From JBCBTD01 sp039818825 (GTDB taxonomy: Bacteria; Pseudomonadota; Alphaproteobacteria; Geminicoccales; Geminicoccaceae), in NCBI GenBank assembly GCA_039818825.1, contig JBCBTD010000003.1:62001-126000 (forward strand): a stretch of 64,000 nucleotides of DNA. Direction: 5' to 3'. Shown here one piece after another: positions 59,984-64,000 of this stretch. The position numbers and the translations under genes were made by a program. Under the pieces are notes generated by a model that had not been told where the DNA came from, did no database searches, and saw nothing but the letters and a program-made list of their open reading frames with translations. Every line of letters begins with the position of its first letter. Position 1 is the first letter of the stretch.

Positions 59984-61465
59984 TCACCGGAACGCCGGCT
60001 CGTCGAAGCTCCTGAGCTTCCGTGAATGCAAGACGTCGGTGCCGCCTTCACGCAGGATGCGCAAGGCTTCGATGCCGATCTCCAGGTGCTGGCTCACCCG
60101 CTCGCGGTAGAAGCTGTTGGCCATCCCCCTTAGCTTCAGCTCGCCGTGGAGAGGCTTGTCGGAGACACAGAGCAACGTGCCGTAGGGCACGCGGAAGCGG
60201 AAACCATTGGCGGCGATGGTGGCGCTTTCCATGTCGACGGCGATGGCGCGGCTCTGGTTGAGCCGCTCGTAGAGCTCAGCGTAGCGCAGCTCCCAGTTGC
60301 GGTTGTCCGTGGTCGCTACCGTACCGGTGCGCATCCGGGTCTTGAGGTCGCGCCCGGTGAGCCCGGTCACGCGCGCCAGCGCTTCCTGCATTGCCACCTG
60401 TACCTCGGCGATGGGCGGCACCGGTACGAACAGTGGCAACTCTTGGTCGAGCACGTGGTCGTCACGCACGTAGCCGTGGGCCAGCACGTAGTCGCCGAGC
60501 TGCTGGGAGCGCCGGAGCCCGGCGCAGTGCCCGAGCATCAGCCAGCAGTGTGGGCGCAGCACTGCGAGATGGTCGGTGACGGTCCGGGCATTGGAGGGGC
60601 CGACGCCGATGTTGATCAAGGTGATGCCACGCCGGTCGCCACGGAAGAGGTGATAGGCGGGCATCTGCGGCAAGTGCTGCGGCGGTGCGCCGATCGGCCC
60701 CGGTGCCCGGAAACCGGCCGGCGCGGTGATGTCGTTGCCGGGCTCGACCAGCGCTTCGAACTCGTCGCCGTCCTCGATCGCCTGGCGGCCGAAGGCGACG
60801 AACCGGTCGACGTAGCGCTGGTAGTTGGTCAGCAGCACGAACCGCTGGAAGTACTCCGGCGCCGTCGAGGTGTAGTGGTAGAGCCGCTGCAGCGAGTAGT
60901 CGGTGCGCTCGCCCGTAAAGAGCGCCAACGGCTGAATCCCCTGGCTCCGCTGCAGGTAGAGGCCGTTGGCGATGCTGTCGTCGGTGAGCCGGAGATCAGG
61001 TAGGACGAAGCGGCCGAGGAAGTCGGCGGCGCGGGTCCCGGCGAGATCGACGCCAGACTCCTCGACCACGAACGGCAGCGGGATCGGTCGGTCCGAGTGG
61101 CCAACGACCATCGGCACGCCGTGGTGTTCCATCAGCCGCCGGACGTTGTCGAGCAGGTAGCCCTGGAACAGCTGCGGCCGGGTGAGCGTCGTGCCGAAAA
61201 TGCCGGGATCGACGATGGCGCCGAACGCAAGCCGGGCGTCGATGTTCAGGCGCGACGCATCGACCCGGAGCCCCAAGAACGGGTAGGTCGCATGCCGCGT
61301 AGCCGCGACGTCCAATCCGTTCTCGAACGTCTCGAACGCTCGCTCGATGGCATGCGTCGACTGCGCGTAGAGTTGGTCGATCCGCGCCACCACGTCGGCC
61401 GGATCATGGATCGCCACCGGCTCACGGACGCCGAGCGCGACGAAAGCCTCCTCCAATGCGTTCAT
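59984..61465 (-). CDS. amn: AMP nucleosidase
   Basis: Enzyme of 493 residues that splits AMP to adenine and ribose 5-phosphate, adjusting adenylate pools. The N-terminal Amn domain (TYPFLGLRVDASRLNIDARLAFG) precedes a nucleoside phosphorylase fold, with INIGVGPSNARTVTDHLAVLRP, MLGHCAGLR and VDMESATIAANGF containing the catalytic acidic residue. Length fits the long Amn family rather than MtnN. It is divergent from the ABC-F gene. Confidence 0.93.
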   Translation of the reverse strand: MNALEEAFVALGVREPVAIHDPADVVARIDQLYAQSTHAIERAFETFENGLDVAATRHATYPFLGLRVDASRLNIDARLAFGAIVDPGIFGTTLTRPQLFQGYLLDNVRRLMEHHGVPMVVGHSDRPIPLPFVVEESGVDLAGTRAADFLGRFVLPDLRLTDDSIANGLYLQRSQGIQPLALFTGERTDYSLQRLYHYTSTAPEYFQRFVLLTNYQRYVDRFVAFGRQAIEDGDEFEALVEPGNDITAPAGFRAPGPIGAPPQHLPQMPAYHLFRGDRRGITLINIGVGPSNARTVTDHLAVLRPHCWLMLGHCAGLRRSQQLGDYVLAHGYVRDDHVLDQELPLFVPVPPIAEVQVAMQEALARVTGLTGRDLKTRMRTGTVATTDNRNWELRYAELYERLNQSRAIAVDMESATIAANGFRFRVPYGTLLCVSDKPLHGELKLRGMANSFYRERVSQHLEIGIEALRILREGGTDVLHSRKLRSFDEPAFR

Positions 61466-61592
61466 CCACCCTCCAGCTGCGGTCGCGGCTGTCTAACGTG
61501 GATGGGAGGCGCTGGGAATGGCGGCGACGTTGACGATCCCAACATCGGACGTCTAACGCTCCGCGTACCGACCCATCAAACAGCGGCACCTC

Positions 61593-63383
61593 ATGGCTCC
61601 ACTCCTGACCCTCACCGATGCGCGCTTGGCGTTCGGGTCGCGGGTGCTCTTCGACGATCTGGCGCTGACGTTGGACGAGGGCTCCAGGATCGCCCTCGTC
61701 GGGCGGAACGGCGCCGGCAAGTCGACCCTGTTGCAGACCCTCGCCGGGCGCATCGAACTCGATCAGGGCGAGCGGGCGACGGGCCCCCGCACACGCCTCG
61801 CCTACCTCCCCCAAGCCCCGTCGTTCGACGGCGCGGTCGTGGCGCGCGAATGGCTCTGCCGCGCCGACGGCGAGGCGCCAACCGGCGTCGCCGCACACGT
61901 CGCCGACGCCATGCTCGGTCAGCTCGATCTCGACGGCGATGCTCCGCCGGCAACCCTTTCTGGCGGACAGCAGCGGCGGCTGGCGCTGGCCCGGACGTTG
62001 GTCGTGGACGCCGACGCGCTGCTGCTCGACGAGCCGACCAACCACTTGGACATCGACACCATCCGTTGGTTGGAGGAACGGCTGGCGAGCACTCGGCAGG
62101 CCGTCGTGCTGATCAGCCATGACCGCGCGTTTCTCGACCGCGTGGCAACACGCTGCTGGTGGCTGGACCGCGGTCGCATCCGGGCGCTCGACGTGCCGTT
62201 TCGCGAGCTCGACGCAGCGATCGACGACGCCCTCGCCATCGAAGCCAAGACCACGGCAAAGCTGGAGAAGCGCATCGCCACGGAGACCGCGTGGTCGCGA
62301 GCCGGGATCACCGCACGCCGCAAACGCAATCAGGGACGGCTGCGCAAACTGCACGAACTCCGTGCGGAGCGCGCCCGACTGATCGGGCACGGCGGCAAGG
62401 CGAAGCTCGAGACCGGCGAGGCGACACCTTCCGGTACCCTTGCCATCGAGGCCGAGGCGATCACCAAGTCGTTCGACGGCCGTTGCGTGGTGCCGGCGTT
62501 CTCGACGCGGGTGCTGCGCGGCGATCGGATCGGCATCGTCGGTCCCAACGGCGCCGGCAAGTCGACGCTGCTCGATCTCCTGACCGGCCGGCGGCGACCC
62601 GACGCCGGCTCGATCACTCATGGCACCAACCTTCGGACCGAGTTCTTCGCCCAGGACCGAAGCGATCTCGACCTGGAGCGGACGCCATGGGAGGTCCTCT
62701 GTCCGACCGGCGGCGATCAGGTCGACGTCCGCGGGCAACCGCGGCACGTGATGGGCTATCTGAAGGACTTCCTGTTCGACGAAGCCCAGGCTCGAGCACC
62801 CTGTCGCGCCCTTTCCGGCGGCGAGCGCAACCGGCTGCTGCTGGCGGGAATACTGGCGCGGCCGGCGAACCTGCTGGTCCTCGACGAGCCGACCAACGAC
62901 CTCGACATGGAAACGCTCGACGTACTCGTCGACGCGCTCGACGGCTATGGCGGCACCCTATTGGTCGTCAGCCACGACCGCGACTTCCTCGACCGCGTGG
63001 CGACCTCGGTGATCGCGTTCGAGGCGGGTCCGCGGTTGATCGAGTACGCGGGTGGCTACACCGACATGGTCGCGCAACGCGCCTCGACGGTCGTCGATGA
63101 CGTCCCGGCCCGAGCCCTGGCGCGGCCCGAGACGCCCGCGAAACGTGGTTTCACCACCCCCGGCAAAGAACGGCAGCGGCAAGAGCGGGCGGTACAGAAG
63201 GCCGAACGCGAGGTCGAGACACTGCACGCTGCCATCGCGGCGATCGAGGCCCAGCTCGGCGATGCCACGCTCTACGGCCGCGATCCGAACTTGGCTGCGC
63301 GTCTGGCAGAGGAGCTGGAGAACCTTCGACGTCAAGAAACCGAAGCCGAGGCGCGCTGGCTCACGCTCGCGAGCGCGCTTTGA
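61593..63383 (+). CDS. ABC-F family ATPase (Uup-like)
   Basis: Soluble twin-ATPase protein of 596 residues with no membrane part. Walker A occurs twice (GRNGAGKST near 38 and GPNGAGKST near 317), signatures are TLSGGQQRRLA and ALSGGERNRLL, and Walker B are LLLDEPTNHLD and LVLDEPTNDLD. The linker between domains is basic (RRKRNQGRLRKL). The C-terminus after about 500 is a coiled coil (RQERAVQKAEREVETLHAAI), which suits Uup. ABC-F proteins act on ribosomes or related structures. The start has no strong ribosome site. Confidence 0.93.
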   Translation: MAPLLTLTDARLAFGSRVLFDDLALTLDEGSRIALVGRNGAGKSTLLQTLAGRIELDQGERATGPRTRLAYLPQAPSFDGAVVAREWLCRADGEAPTGVAAHVADAMLGQLDLDGDAPPATLSGGQQRRLALARTLVVDADALLLDEPTNHLDIDTIRWLEERLASTRQAVVLISHDRAFLDRVATRCWWLDRGRIRALDVPFRELDAAIDDALAIEAKTTAKLEKRIATETAWSRAGITARRKRNQGRLRKLHELRAERARLIGHGGKAKLETGEATPSGTLAIEAEAITKSFDGRCVVPAFSTRVLRGDRIGIVGPNGAGKSTLLDLLTGRRRPDAGSITHGTNLRTEFFAQDRSDLDLERTPWEVLCPTGGDQVDVRGQPRHVMGYLKDFLFDEAQARAPCRALSGGERNRLLLAGILARPANLLVLDEPTNDLDMETLDVLVDALDGYGGTLLVVSHDRDFLDRVATSVIAFEAGPRLIEYAGGYTDMVAQRASTVVDDVPARALARPETPAKRGFTTPGKERQRQERAVQKAEREVETLHAAIAAIEAQLGDATLYGRDPNLAARLAEELENLRRQETEAEARWLTLASAL

Positions 63384-63570
63384 TCGGTGATCTCGTTCAT
63401 GTCCCTAGCCGCAACGTCGGTGCGGTAACGCGTGGCCGCCGGAGCAACGCCGACGGATCTGGCGCCAGCCGCGACGAAGCTCGACCGATCCGGCAACCGG
63501 TGGCACATGCTACGCCGCGCCGCGCCCAGCAGGGCCGCCGGCGGCACCTCAGCAACCTCATGGACCCTTG

Positions 63571-64000
63571 ATGATCCCCGTTCCTGCGTTCGAGATCGTG
63601 CTGCTGACGATCACCGGCGTCTTGCCGATCATGAACCCGTTCAGCACGGCGCCGCTGTTCCTGTCGTTGACGACCGGGATGGATGACGGCGAGCGCAATC
63701 GGCAGGCGCTGAAGGCTTGTGCTTATGCCTTCACCATCCTCGCGACGTTCTTCATGGTCGGCTCGTACATCATCGACTTCTTCGGCATCTCGCTCCCTGG
63801 GATCCGTGTCGCCGGCGGCTTGATCATCGGCTACATCGGCTTTCGCATGTTGTTTCCCGAAGCTGAACCCGAAACCGAAGTCGTCGACGCCACCAAGTAC
63901 CAGGCCGTCGACGTCTCGTTCACCCCGCTCGCATTGCCGATGATGGCGGGACCTGGAACGATTTCCGTGTTGCTGGCGGGTTCCGCAGAAGCCCAGGCGG
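63571..64000 (+). CDS. MarC family integral membrane protein, 3' end cut by window edge
   Basis: The N-terminal 143 codons of a MarC-like membrane protein. Hydrophobic helices are visible in VLLTITGVLPIMNPFSTAPL, YAFTILATFFMVGSYIIDFF and VAGGLIIGYIGFRMLF, and PLALPMMAGPGTISVLL is the second conserved block of the family. Function is unproven despite the old name for multiple antibiotic resistance. The ATG begins MIPVPAFEIV; no good ribosome site is seen. The gene runs off the right edge. Confidence 0.88.
   Translation, partial: MIPVPAFEIVLLTITGVLPIMNPFSTAPLFLSLTTGMDDGERNRQALKACAYAFTILATFFMVGSYIIDFFGISLPGIRVAGGLIIGYIGFRMLFPEAEPETEVVDATKYQAVDVSFTPLALPMMAGPGTISVLLAGSAEAQA

Overview
The window is chromosomal DNA from a GC-rich alphaproteobacterium, most likely a Rhodospirillales-type relative. 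Placement rests on gene content and order: lptF-lptG-lptD-surA-rsmA, fabD-fabG-acpP-fabF-mltG, rpsF-rpsR-rplI, a CDP-alcohol phosphotransferase/hdaA pair divergent from purMN, a phaR-type PHB regulator and an LdtR-like MarR regulator. No rRNA, tRNA, insertion sequence, prophage or CRISPR array was recognised. Coding density is high, genes often overlap by 1-4 bases, and TTG starts are unusually common.

Layout. 1-6000 (minus): a DUF547 lipoprotein (cut by the left edge) coupled to a radical SAM enzyme resembling lipid-crosslinking enzymes, then a repair module (ATP-dependent ligase and ligase-associated exonuclease) with a zinc-ribbon metallopeptidase behind it. 6100-8170 (plus): an AlaX-type editing protein and a PleD-like protein with a degenerate GGDEF domain. 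8185-12610 (minus): phaB, an ABC exporter, a small unknown gene and phaA with a clear terminator and a dyad-rich upstream region. 12979-19617: anmK, an atypical SDR, hdaA, a CDP-alcohol phosphotransferase, a DUF2066 protein, purM-purN and ndk. 19705-24510: an outer-membrane barrel behind a 19-bp palindrome, GST, DUF1194, PhoD and a broken HD-domain gene. 24534-29971 (minus): PA0069-type radical SAM and a Mn/Zn-type ABC importer whose two permeases both end in winged-helix-like tails. 29992-38644: holC and pepA, then LPS transport and envelope biogenesis. 38737-42263: redox, hydrolase, gmk and SDR genes. 42249-46641 (minus): fatty-acid synthesis. 46861-48948 (plus): ribosomal proteins and phaR. 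48967-52615 (minus): a valine-degradation run and an LdtR-like regulator. 52766-64000: hemB, PHB esterase with a ribbon-helix-helix regulator, MotB, acyltransferase, cyclopropane synthase, thioesterase, AMP nucleosidase, ABC-F ATPase and a MarC protein cut by the right edge.

Themes. PHB metabolism is scattered (phaA, phaB, phaR, a depolymerase-type esterase) with no phaC here; PhaR-like sites sit upstream of phaA. Envelope and lipid functions dominate the rest. The most interesting leads are the metal importer with DNA-binding-like tails and its MntR-like upstream palindrome, the similar palindrome before the outer-membrane protein, the radical SAM/DUF547 pair, the evenly spaced GGATGG repeats before the ribbon-helix-helix gene, the metallopeptidase attached to the repair module, and the degenerate PleD-like protein. 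All functional calls are from reading the sequence; no database search was run.
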